From NCBI RefSeq assembly GCF_900446255.1, contig NZ_UIGI01000001.1:3126763-3190762 (forward strand): a stretch of DNA of 64,000 bases. Reading direction: 5' to 3'. A model generated the notes under the pieces. The model did not search any database. It was given only the letters and a program-made list of their open reading frames with translations, and was not told the DNA's origin. The translations under genes were made by a program, and so were the position numbers. Shown here in pieces: positions 1 to 7,731 of the stretch. The stretch comes from Buttiauxella agrestis (GTDB lineage Bacteria; Pseudomonadota; Gammaproteobacteria; Enterobacterales; Enterobacteriaceae). Numbering within the stretch: the stretch's first letter is position 1; each line of letters begins with the position of its first letter.

Positions 1-976
1 CGATAAACGGTTTATCATTACGCTGACTGAGTTTATGAATTGCCCAGGCGACCACCTCTTTACCGGTACCACTTTCACCCGTAATCATCACACTCGACGG
101 ACCCGGTGCAATCCGGCCAATCAAGCGCTTTAACGCCACCATCGGCTGGCATTCACCAATAATATGTTCGATCTGTGGGGCTTCGTTCACGGCATCCGTA
201 TTGATAGCCGTGTGCGATTGATGGAACGCCATTAAAAAAATCTGGTTTTCCTGTACCGTAAGTAACTGACCAATAATTATTTCGCTGCGTTCGTCGAGGG
301 AAATAATATATTGCATATTGCCGCTGGTAAAAGAGTTCTGAAAAGTCAGCGCACGCGCTGAAATCGTTTTCCCCATCAACTGCTCATGGTTGGATTTTAA
401 TATTTTTAATGCGACAGGGTTCGCAAATTTTAACTGATTATTTTTATCCAGGATCAACACGCCCTGATCCATATTATCGATGAGGCTTAACAGTATCCCA
501 CTGGCGTTACTCTCACCGCTTTGGTCTTCGAGGAGTTTGGAAATAAAAATATTGGAAATATGCTGCACATAATCTGAAAATTCGCGCAAATTGTCTCTTA
601 TGCGCTCCTGCTGCTCGCAGTTCAGTGCTACCAGGCTAATCACCCCGACGCAACAGTTCTGAAAAATCACCGGGGTACCGAGGAAAGCTTTTTCCCGGCA
701 ATTTTGCTTATCGGTACACCCTTCACAAATGGGGTCAATACCAGACTGCGTGACGACTTTTTCTTTCTTTGATTCAATAACATGCTTTAACAAGCGTGAA
801 TTGGTATTTAGCTTTCGCCCCAAAGATTTAGCATAAGGGCCAGTGCCTGCTACTCGAACCAGATTGACATCAACAATCTCAATTTCCAGTTGCAACACAC
901 TTGCCAGCATCTTCGCAAAACGGATGATTGTCGGTTGGATCTGCATCAGCGCCGACTGAGTATTTACAGCCATCAT
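1..976 (-). CDS. ygeV: YgeV (UacR-type) sigma54-dependent activator, 5' part only
   Basis: The first 325 codons of a bacterial enhancer-binding protein are present; the rest lies beyond the left edge. My translation closely follows E. coli YgeV. The N-terminal sensor holds a cysteine group of spacing CxxC-x5-C at residues 84, 87 and 93. A PAS-like segment follows at about residues 160-230. The AAA+ domain begins before the edge with a Walker A motif, GESGTGKE, at residue 300. The C-terminal DNA-binding domain is not in view. The start is the ATG at 976, with AAGGA about 11 bases upstream; a second ATG follows directly. It is divergent from ygeW. In E. coli this protein (also called UacR) is reported to act on uric-acid genes. 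The sigma54 promoters at ygeW, ygfK and uacT are its likely targets, by inference. Confidence 0.93.
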   Translation of the reverse strand, partial: MMAVNTQSALMQIQPTIIRFAKMLASVLQLEIEIVDVNLVRVAGTGPYAKSLGRKLNTNSRLLKHVIESKKEKVVTQSGIDPICEGCTDKQNCREKAFLGTPVIFQNCCVGVISLVALNCEQQERIRDNLREFSDYVQHISNIFISKLLEDQSGESNASGILLSLIDNMDQGVLILDKNNQLKFANPVALKILKSNHEQLMGKTISARALTFQNSFTSGNMQYIISLDERSEIIIGQLLTVQENQIFLMAFHQSHTAINTDAVNEAPQIEHIIGECQPMVALKRLIGRIAPGPSSVMITGESGTGKEVVAWAIHKLSQRNDKPFI

Positions 977-1145
977 GATCGATAGTTTCCTTAGCAATTA
1001 TTGACTTTCTAATAATCCCTTACTGAACGCCTGGCGACCTAATAAACAGATCTTATAATACTAATTATGCAAGAGAAAACATTGATAATAACCTGACTAA
1101 TTACATTTGCTCATCATTTAATAGATCTTAATGCTCACGGTTAAT

Positions 1146-1160
1146 TTATCAAATTGATAA
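1146..1160. promoter_or_regulatory. TTATCA-N3-TGATAA dyad, candidate activator site
   Basis: The 15 bases TTATCAAATTGATAA form a perfect dyad with a 3-base centre, about 210 bases upstream of the ygeW -24 element. Near copies occur at 10412 and 25745 in the other two sigma54-linked intergenic regions. That arrangement suits an enhancer-binding protein such as YgeV, but binding is inference. Confidence 0.5.
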
Positions 1161-1301
1161 TTGGAATTGTGCCGTTATCAATTTGGAGAACGAACCCGTG
1201 ATAATTCCACCCTATACCGCCAGCCTGCTAAATAGCATTTTTCTTTGATTTATCCTGACTGAAAACAACCCGCACCATTTTCATTAAAATAAGCGTGCTT
1301 T

Positions 1302-1317
1302 ATCGATTGCGTTCACA
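1302..1317 (-). promoter_or_regulatory. CRP-like half site / shared ATCGATTGCGTTCA motif
   Basis: Read on the minus strand it is TGTGA-ACGCAA-TCGAT: one perfect CRP half and one poor half (2 of 5). The plus-strand string ATCGATTGCGTTCAC matches 14 of 15 bases at 10369-10383 upstream of ygfK. It could be a weak CRP site or a different operator common to both operons. Confidence 0.35.
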
Positions 1318-1361
1318 AATTTAATTCACCTTTCCCATTCAATCGACCATTTCCCCGCACC

Positions 1362-1377
1362 TGGCATAGTTATTGTT
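1362..1377 (+). promoter_or_regulatory. sigma54 promoter of ygeW operon
   Basis: TGGCATAGTTATTGTT fits the sigma54 consensus TGGCAC-N5-TTGC, with GG at 1363 and G at 1375, the required 12-base step. The -12 element has GT in place of GC. Transcription should begin near 1387, leaving a leader of about 76 bases. Confidence 0.7.
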
Positions 1378-1463
1378 AATCACTAAATAGCTCACACAGA
1401 TTTGTTGGGTTAATTCTGCACAGTACAGCAGTCCTGTGACCAGTCATAACAAAGGGTGTTTTG

Positions 1464-2651
1464 ATGAAAACGATTAATGATTTAATTAAAGATCTCAGCA
1501 AACTTAACTCTCATCTTCATGAAAAGGATTTCCTGTTAACCTGGGAACAGAGTCCGGATGAGCTCAAGCAAGTCCTCGACGTCGCGGCCGTACTGAAATC
1601 CATGCGTGCCGATAACATTGCCACCAACGTCTTTACCAATGGTTTGGGCATCTCCGTTTTCCGTGATAACTCAACCCGTACCCGTTTCTCTTACGCCTCC
1701 GCCCTGAATATGCTGGGCCTGGCGCAGCAAGATCTCGATGAAGGCAAATCGCAAATTGCCCACGGCGAAACGGTCCGTGAAACCGCCAACATGATCTCCT
1801 TCTGTGCGGACGCCATCGGTATTCGCGATGACATGTTCCTTGGTGCAGGCAACGCTTACATGCGTGAAGTGGGTGCCGCACTCGATGAAGGCTACGAAGA
1901 AGGCGTGCTGCCGCAACGCCCTGCCCTGGTCAATCTGCAATGTGATATCGACCATCCCACGCAAGCGATGGCCGATTTGGCCTGGCTGCGCGAGCATTTC
2001 GGCTCGCTGGAAAATCTGAAAGGCAAAAAAATCGCCATGACCTGGGCTTACTCGCCAAGTTACGGCAAGCCGCTGTCGGTGCCACAAGGCATCATCGGCC
2101 TGATGACCCGCTTTGGTATGGACGTCACGCTTGCGCATCCAGACGGCTATGAGCTGATCCCGGATGTGGTGGAAGTAGCCAAAAACAATGCCAAATCATC
2201 CGGTGGCAGCTTCCGCCAGGTCAACTCAATGGAAGAAGCCTTCAAAGATGCCGACATTGTTTATCCAAAATCCTGGGCACCTTACAAAGTCATGGAAGAG
2301 CGCACCACCCTGCTGCGCGCCAACGATCACGACGGCCTTAAAGCGCTGGAAAAACAGTGCCTGGCGCAAAACGCCAACCACAAAAATTGGCACTGCACCG
2401 AAGAGATGATGAAGCTGACCCGTGACGGCGAAGCCCTGTATATGCACTGCCTGCCGGCGGACATTTCCGGCGTGTCGTGTAAAGAAGGCGAAGTCACCGA
2501 AGGCGTATTCGAAAAATACCGTATCGAAACCTACAAAGAAGCCAGCTGGAAGCCTTACATCATCGCCGCAATGATCCTGTCGCGCAAATACGCGAACCCG
2601 GGTCAAATCCTTGAAAAACTGCTTAAAGATGCCGTGAAACGTGTCAAATAA
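1464..2651 (+). CDS. ygeW: YgeW catabolic carbamoyltransferase-like protein
   Basis: A 395-residue member of the aspartate/ornithine carbamoyltransferase superfamily, very close to E. coli YgeW (396 aa). The carbamoyl-phosphate loop NSTRTRFS is near residue 70 and the second-site motif HCLPADISG near residue 330. The family has a knotted trimer fold, and the true amino or ureido substrate is not settled. In this operon it probably runs catabolically, cleaving a carbamoyl compound from purine breakdown into carbamoyl phosphate for the carbamate kinase YqeA. The start is the ATG at 1464; an in-frame TTG just before it is not needed. It is the first gene after the sigma54 promoter and is followed by a stem-loop before ygeX. 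Confidence 0.95.
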   Translation: MKTINDLIKDLSKLNSHLHEKDFLLTWEQSPDELKQVLDVAAVLKSMRADNIATNVFTNGLGISVFRDNSTRTRFSYASALNMLGLAQQDLDEGKSQIAHGETVRETANMISFCADAIGIRDDMFLGAGNAYMREVGAALDEGYEEGVLPQRPALVNLQCDIDHPTQAMADLAWLREHFGSLENLKGKKIAMTWAYSPSYGKPLSVPQGIIGLMTRFGMDVTLAHPDGYELIPDVVEVAKNNAKSSGGSFRQVNSMEEAFKDADIVYPKSWAPYKVMEERTTLLRANDHDGLKALEKQCLAQNANHKNWHCTEEMMKLTRDGEALYMHCLPADISGVSCKEGEVTEGVFEKYRIETYKEASWKPYIIAAMILSRKYANPGQILEKLLKDAVKRVK

Positions 2652-2657
2652 AAGGGT

Positions 2658-2677
2658 CTCTGGCCTGCGGGCCAGAG
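2658..2677 (+). repeat. intercistronic stem-loop ygeW-ygeX
   Basis: Eight-base perfect arms, CTCTGGCC and GGCCAGAG, enclose a TGCG loop 7 bases after the ygeW stop. No T-run follows, so it is more likely an mRNA stability or processing hairpin than a full terminator. Confidence 0.6.
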
Positions 2678-2718
2678 CATCCTCCAGCAAAACGTCTTTT
2701 GCTAATTGAGGTTGGGTT

Positions 2719-3918
2719 ATGTCTGTTTTCTCATTGAAGTTAGCTATCGAACAAAACCGTTTATTCAATGGTGAAATATCCCCGTTGTTCACCAGCGAAC
2801 AAACCCGCAAAGCCCGAGCATTTCACCAGAAGATTGCCGGTTACCAACCGACGCCGTTGTGTGAACTTAACGAGCTTGCCAGCCTGTTCGGTGTCGGCAA
2901 GATTCTGGTTAAAGATGAGTCCCAGCGCTTTGGTCTGAACGCCTTCAAAATGCTGGGTGGCACCTACGCCATCGCACAGTTGCTGTGCGAAAAATACCAG
3001 ATGGATATCAATGATTTCTCGTTTGAGAAAATCAAAAACACCATCAAAGAAAAAATGACCTTCGCCACCACCACTGACGGAAACCACGGGCGCGGCGTGG
3101 CCTGGGCTGCCCGGCAACTGGGGCAGCATGCGGTGGTCTATATGCCGAAAGGGTCGGCGCAAGAACGCGTGGACCACATTCTCAATCTCGGTGCGGAATG
3201 CATCGTCACCGACATGAATTACGACGACACCGTGCGTATGACCATGCAGACCGCCAAAGAACGGGGCTGGGAAGTGGTGCAGGACACCGCCTGGGAAGGT
3301 TACACCAAAATCCCGACCTGGATTATGCAAGGCTATTCGACGCTTGCCGACGAAGCCGTCGAACAGATGAAACAGCTTGGCATCGAACGCCCGACTCACG
3401 TCTTTTTACAAGCGGGTGTCGGGGCGATGGCTGGCGGCGTGCTCGGATATATGGCCGATGTGTACGGGGCGCAACGCCTGCACTCCGTAATCGTTGAGCC
3501 AGAACTGGCCGACTGTATTTACCGCTCCGGCGTGAAAGGCGACATCGTCAACGTTAGCGGTGATATGCCCACCATCATGGCAGGTCTTGCCTGTGGTGAA
3601 CCTAATCCGCTCGGCTGGACGGTGCTGCGAAACTGCGCCACGCAATTCATCTCCTGCCAGGACTCGGTTGCCGCTCTCGGAATGCGCGTGCTGGGCAACC
3701 CAACCGGCAAAGACCCGCGCATTATTTCTGGTGAATCGGGAGCCGTCGGTCTCGGTGTGCTGGCCGCCGTTCATTACCACCCGCAACGCGAAACGCTGAT
3801 GGCGAAACTGGGGCTTAACCGCGACTCCGTCGTACTGGTTATCAGCACCGAAGGCGATACCGACGTTAAGCACTACCGCGAAGTGGTCTGGGAAGGCGCT
3901 TACCCTACAACTGCGTGA
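2719..3918 (+). CDS. ygeX: 2,3-diaminopropionate ammonia-lyase
   Basis: A 399-residue fold-type II PLP enzyme that splits 2,3-diaminopropionate into pyruvate and two ammonia. The PLP lysine is K77 in [10 protein letters not shown], at the same position as in E. coli YgeX (398 aa). The phosphate-binding glycine loop GVGAMAGG lies near residue 235 and a TTDGNHGRG substrate loop near residue 118. It lies between ygeW and ygeY in one transcription unit. In gut bacteria, homologues of ygeX, ygeY and ygeW are implicated in anaerobic uric-acid use, where this step would release pyruvate. The ATG at 2719 follows a GAGG ribosome site. Confidence 0.96.
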   Translation: MSVFSLKLAIEQNRLFNGEISPLFTSEQTRKARAFHQKIAGYQPTPLCELNELASLFGVGKILVKDESQRFGLNAFKMLGGTYAIAQLLCEKYQMDINDFSFEKIKNTIKEKMTFATTTDGNHGRGVAWAARQLGQHAVVYMPKGSAQERVDHILNLGAECIVTDMNYDDTVRMTMQTAKERGWEVVQDTAWEGYTKIPTWIMQGYSTLADEAVEQMKQLGIERPTHVFLQAGVGAMAGGVLGYMADVYGAQRLHSVIVEPELADCIYRSGVKGDIVNVSGDMPTIMAGLACGEPNPLGWTVLRNCATQFISCQDSVAALGMRVLGNPTGKDPRIISGESGAVGLGVLAAVHYHPQRETLMAKLGLNRDSVVLVISTEGDTDVKHYREVVWEGAYPTTA

Positions 3919-3961
3919 GCCTGGCGGTTCACTGATGAGTTTCATTAAGGGAGTTAAAGAA

Positions 3962-5179
3962 ATGACTAAACAGGTTCCATTTAAACTGGTTTTAGAAAAA
4001 GCAGAACACTACAAAGCCGACATGACGCGCTTCCTGCGCGACATGATTGCCATTCCAAGCGAGAGCTGCGACGAAAAACGCGTCGTGCATCGCATTAAAG
4101 AAGAAATGGAAAAAGTCGGCTTCGATAAAATCGTCATCGACCCGATGGGCAATATTCTCGGCTATATCGGCCACGGCCCACACCTGATTGCGATGGATGC
4201 CCACATTGATACCGTTGGCGTCGGTAACATGAAAAACTGGTCATTCGACCCGTATCAGGGCATGGAAACCGAAGAGCTGATTGGTGGCCGTGGCGCGTCG
4301 GACCAGGAAGGCGGAATGGCTTCAATGGTTTACGCCGGTAAAATTATCAAAGATTTAGGGCTGGAAGATCAGTACACCCTGTTGGTAACTGGCACCGTTC
4401 AGGAAGAGGACTGCGACGGGCTGTGCTGGCAGTACATCATTGAACAATCAGGGATTCGTCCGGAGTTTGTGGTCAGCACTGAACCGACAGACTGCCAGAT
4501 TTATCGCGGCCAACGTGGACGCATGGAAATCCGCATCGACGTTCAGGGAGTGAGTTGCCACGGTTCCGCGCCAGAGCGCGGCGACAATGCCATCTTCAAA
4601 ATGGGCCCCATCCTCAACGAGTTACAGCAACTGGCAACCCGCCTGGGCAATGACGAATTCCTCGGCAAAGGCACACTTACCGTTTCTGAAATTTTCTTCA
4701 CTTCACCCAGCCGCTGCGCAGTAGCAGACAGTTGCGCCGTCTCCATTGACCGACGCTTAACCTGGGGCGAATCCTGGGAAGGTGCGCTCGAAGAGATACG
4801 CGCGCTGGAATCGGTCAAAGCCGTCAACGCCACCGTATCGATGTACGAATATGACCGTCCATCGTGGACGGGCCTGGTGTATCCAACGGAGTGTTACTTC
4901 CCGACCTGGAAAGTGGAAGAAGACCACATCACGGTGAAAACCCTCAGCAAAGCTTACCAGGGCTTGTTCCACAAAGATCCGGTGGTGGATAAGTGGACGT
5001 TCTCAACCAACGGCGTTTCCATCATGGGCCGCCACGGTATTCCAGTGATTGGCTTTGGCCCAGGTAAAGAACCTGAAGCCCACGCGCCGAACGAAAAAAC
5101 CTGGAAAGACCATCTGGTCACCTGTGCCGCCCTGTATGCCTCGATTCCGTTGGCCTACTTGTCTGAACTGAAGAAATAA
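3962..5179 (+). CDS. ygeY: YgeY, M20-family zinc amidohydrolase/peptidase-like enzyme
   Basis: 405 residues, very close to E. coli YgeY (403 aa). Metal-ligand motifs of the M20/ArgE/DapE family are present: DAHIDTVG near residue 80, SDQEGGMA near 112, the catalytic TVQEEDCDG near 145, STEPTDC near 175, and a late histidine in PEAHAPNE near 375. It probably hydrolyses an amide or carbamoyl bond in a linear purine-derived intermediate; the substrate is unproven. The ATG at 3962 has a well-spaced AAGGGAG and gives the E. coli N-terminus. An in-frame ATG at 3935 would add nine residues and is less likely. Confidence 0.93.
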   Translation: MTKQVPFKLVLEKAEHYKADMTRFLRDMIAIPSESCDEKRVVHRIKEEMEKVGFDKIVIDPMGNILGYIGHGPHLIAMDAHIDTVGVGNMKNWSFDPYQGMETEELIGGRGASDQEGGMASMVYAGKIIKDLGLEDQYTLLVTGTVQEEDCDGLCWQYIIEQSGIRPEFVVSTEPTDCQIYRGQRGRMEIRIDVQGVSCHGSAPERGDNAIFKMGPILNELQQLATRLGNDEFLGKGTLTVSEIFFTSPSRCAVADSCAVSIDRRLTWGESWEGALEEIRALESVKAVNATVSMYEYDRPSWTGLVYPTECYFPTWKVEEDHITVKTLSKAYQGLFHKDPVVDKWTFSTNGVSIMGRHGIPVIGFGPGKEPEAHAPNEKTWKDHLVTCAALYASIPLAYLSELKK

Positions 5180-5249
5180 TCTTTCTGGCGATGCTCCGTT
5201 GGGTGACCAGCGGAGCCTGTTGTCGACGGATGTTGACGGAGTTTCCATC

Positions 5250-6659
5250 ATGAACCTTACCCAAATCCATCCCAGGAAAGTGCTGATTAAAAACGGCTGC
5301 GTGGTGAATGCCACCGGTCAGGCACAACATGACGTGCTGATCGCCGACGGTCTGTTCGAACGTATTGCTGCGGATATTTCTGTTTCTGACGACGTCGAAG
5401 TCATTGATGCTACGGGCTGCTACGTGATGCCGGGCGGAATCGATGTTCACACGCATTTTAATATTGATGTCGGAATGGCCCGTAGCTGTGATGATTTTTT
5501 TACCGGCACCCGCGCCGCTGCGTGTGGTGGTACAACAACCATTATTGACCATATGGGATTTGGCCCCGCAGGTTGCAATCTGCACCACCAGCTTGAGGCT
5601 TATCACGGTTATGCGCGTGGCAAAGCGGTAATCGACTACAGCTTTCATGGCGTAATCCAGCATATTAATGACGCCATTATCGATGAGCTTCCCTCGATGG
5701 TCGATGCGGGTATCAGCAGCTTTAAACTCTATCTGACCTATCTCTACAAACTGAACGACAGCGATGTGTTACGCGCTTTGCAGCGGCTTAACGAAGTCGG
5801 GGCGCTGACCACCGTGCACCCGGAAAATGATGCGGTGATTGCCCAACGGCGCGCTGATTTTCTCGCCGCAGGCCTTACCGCCCCGCTGTATCACGCCCGC
5901 AGTCGTCCGCCTGAATGTGAGGCCGAAGCTATCGCCCGAATGATTAACCTGGCGCGGCTTTCGGGGAATGCGCCGCTGTATATCGTCCATCTGTCCAATG
6001 GACTCGGGCTTGACTACCTACGGCTGGCAAAAGTCCGCAATCAGCCAGTGTGGGTGGAAACCTGCCCGCAATATTTAATGCTGGATGAACGTTTGTATTC
6101 GCGTGAAGACGCACTGAAATTTATTCTCAGCCCGCCGCTGCGCGATATTCGCGAACAAGACGCGCTGTGGTGCGGGATAAGCGACGGATCGATAGATGTC
6201 GTCGCAACCGACCACTGCACCTTCCCTTACCAGCAACGGCTCGCGCTCTCCGGTGGCGATTTCAGCCAGTGTCCTAACGGATTGCCGGGCGTAGAAAACC
6301 GTCTGTTGCTGCTGTTTTCTGCCGGCGTCATGAGCGGGCGCATTTCACCAGAGCGCTTTGTTTCACTGACCAGCGCCAGGCCCGCGCAGTTGTTCGGGCT
6401 GTGGCCACAAAAAGGCTGTATTGCCCAGGGTTTCGACGCCGATGTGGTGATTATCGACCCCAAAACCAGCACCACAATCCGCCACTGTGAACTGCACGAC
6501 AATGCCGATTACAGCCCGTATGAAGGCATGGTTTGTCAGGGGCAAATACGCCACACCTTGTCGCGCGGTAAAAAGGTTTTCAGTCACGGAGAATTTACCG
6601 GAGTAGCAGGAGATGGACGTTTCCTGAAACGCCAACCGTTTAATTATTCCGATATTTAA
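5250..6659 (+). CDS. hyuA: D-phenylhydantoinase / dihydropyrimidinase-like hydrolase
   Basis: A 469-residue cyclic amidohydrolase matching E. coli HyuA (461 aa), which opens 5-substituted hydantoins. Binuclear metal motifs are visible: DVHTHFN near residue 60, the likely carboxylated lysine in SSFKLYLTY near 155, TVHPEND near 188, YIVHLSNG near 245, and ATDHCTF near 320. It should open a five- or six-membered cyclic ureide from purine breakdown. The ATG at 5250 follows GGAG with good spacing; the frame extends further upstream, but without an appropriate ribosome site. It is fourth in the ygeW operon. Confidence 0.92.
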   Translation: MNLTQIHPRKVLIKNGCVVNATGQAQHDVLIADGLFERIAADISVSDDVEVIDATGCYVMPGGIDVHTHFNIDVGMARSCDDFFTGTRAAACGGTTTIIDHMGFGPAGCNLHHQLEAYHGYARGKAVIDYSFHGVIQHINDAIIDELPSMVDAGISSFKLYLTYLYKLNDSDVLRALQRLNEVGALTTVHPENDAVIAQRRADFLAAGLTAPLYHARSRPPECEAEAIARMINLARLSGNAPLYIVHLSNGLGLDYLRLAKVRNQPVWVETCPQYLMLDERLYSREDALKFILSPPLRDIREQDALWCGISDGSIDVVATDHCTFPYQQRLALSGGDFSQCPNGLPGVENRLLLLFSAGVMSGRISPERFVSLTSARPAQLFGLWPQKGCIAQGFDADVVIIDPKTSTTIRHCELHDNADYSPYEGMVCQGQIRHTLSRGKKVFSHGEFTGVAGDGRFLKRQPFNYSDI

Positions 6660-6699
6660 ATCAACCATGAGTCACAGATCTGCAAATAAGGTAAGGATG

Positions 6700-7632
6700 A
6701 TGAAAAAGACAATTGTACTGGCCCTGGGCGGGAACGCTTTAGGCGATGGCCTGGCCGAGCAAATGGTTGCCGTGAGAATCACTGCTCGCGCCATTGTTGA
6801 TTTGATTGAACAGGGACACAAAGTGGTTCTGACTCACGGTAACGGCCCGCAGGTTGGCATGATCAATCGCGCATTTGAGGCCGCCGCCAAAACCGAAGCC
6901 CATACCCCCATGCTGCCGATGTCCGTCTGCGTGGCATTAAGCCAGGGTTATATCGGGTATGACCTGCAAAACGCCCTGCGCGAAGAGCTTCATCTGCGCG
7001 GGCTGGCAACCCCTGTAGCGACGATTATCACCCAGGTGGAAGTCGACAAAAACGATCCGGCGTTCCTCTCCCCGACCAAACCAATAGGTTCGTTCTTCAC
7101 CCACGAAGAGGCCAAAGTGCTGATGGCCAACGGACATCAGATGATGGAAGACGCCGGGCGCGGCTGGCGGCGCGTCGTCGCTTCGCCGAAACCGGTTGAT
7201 ATTATCGAGAAAGAGACCGTGAAAGCGATGCTCTGCGCCGGGCAACTGGTGATCACCGTGGGTGGCGGCGGCATTCCGGTAACGCGCGAAGGAAACCACC
7301 TGCGTGGCGCGAATGCGGTTATCGATAAAGACTGGGCGAGCGCCAAACTGGCTGAGATGATCAACGCAGATATGCTGATTATTCTCACCGCCGTGGAAAA
7401 AGTCGCCATTCACTATGGCAAGCCTGGCGAGCAGTGGCTGGATAACCTTAGTCTGAGCGATGCGGAGCGCTTTATTGCCGAGGGACATTTTGCTAAAGGA
7501 TCAATGTTACCGAAAGTGGAAGCCGCGGTGGCATTTGCCGCCAGCCGCCCCGGTCGTAAAACGCTGATTACCGTGCTGGAAAAAGCCAAAGAAGGTATCG
7601 AAGGAAAAACAGGTACGGTGATTTGCCAGTAA
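6700..7632 (+). CDS. yqeA: carbamate kinase YqeA
   Basis: A 310-residue carbamate kinase, the same length as E. coli YqeA. It transfers phosphate from carbamoyl phosphate to ADP, giving ATP, CO2 and ammonia. The N-terminal nucleotide motif is ALGGNALGD, followed by THGNGPQVG near residue 50, GGGGIPV near 195, and the conserved lysine in VIDKDWASA. With YgeW it forms the ATP-yielding end of the pathway. ATGs at 6697 and 6700 are adjacent; the second has better spacing from AAGG. It is the last plus-strand gene before a REP-like repeat and converges with yqeB. Confidence 0.95.
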   Translation: MKKTIVLALGGNALGDGLAEQMVAVRITARAIVDLIEQGHKVVLTHGNGPQVGMINRAFEAAAKTEAHTPMLPMSVCVALSQGYIGYDLQNALREELHLRGLATPVATIITQVEVDKNDPAFLSPTKPIGSFFTHEEAKVLMANGHQMMEDAGRGWRRVVASPKPVDIIEKETVKAMLCAGQLVITVGGGGIPVTREGNHLRGANAVIDKDWASAKLAEMINADMLIILTAVEKVAIHYGKPGEQWLDNLSLSDAERFIAEGHFAKGSMLPKVEAAVAFAASRPGRKTLITVLEKAKEGIEGKTGTVICQ

Positions 7633-7640
7633 TCAATGGC

Positions 7641-7721
7641 GGATGACGCCTTCGGCTTATCCCCCCTACAAAACCAAACCGCCAAATGGGTTTTGTAGGT
7701 CGAATAAGCGAAGCGTCATCC
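7641..7721. repeat. REP/BIME-like nested inverted repeat
   Basis: Outer arms beginning GGATGACGC at 7641 and ending GCGTCATCC at 7721 pair almost fully. Inside, CCTACAAAACC (7665-7675) pairs perfectly with GGTTTTGTAGG (7689-7699). It sits between the convergent yqeA and yqeB genes, a typical REP position, and could block readthrough both ways. Confidence 0.75.
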
Positions 7722-7731
7722 GACAAAAAAC

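Larger units (their letters stand above)
977..1463. other. ygeV-ygeW divergent intergenic region
   Basis: 487 AT-rich bases with no plausible gene. It contains a sigma54 promoter reading toward ygeW, a TTATCA-N3-TGATAA dyad with a weaker second copy 29 bases downstream (1175), and a CRP-like half site. I found no GG-N10-GC pair facing ygeV, so ygeV probably uses another sigma factor. Confidence 0.8.

Noticed and set aside
977-1140. sigma54 promoter facing ygeV
   Set aside because: No minus-strand GG-N10-GC pair with acceptable flanks was found in this stretch.
1083-1190. FNR sites in the ygeV-ygeW gap
   Set aside because: TTGAT and ATCAA halves occur, but not with the required four-base spacing.
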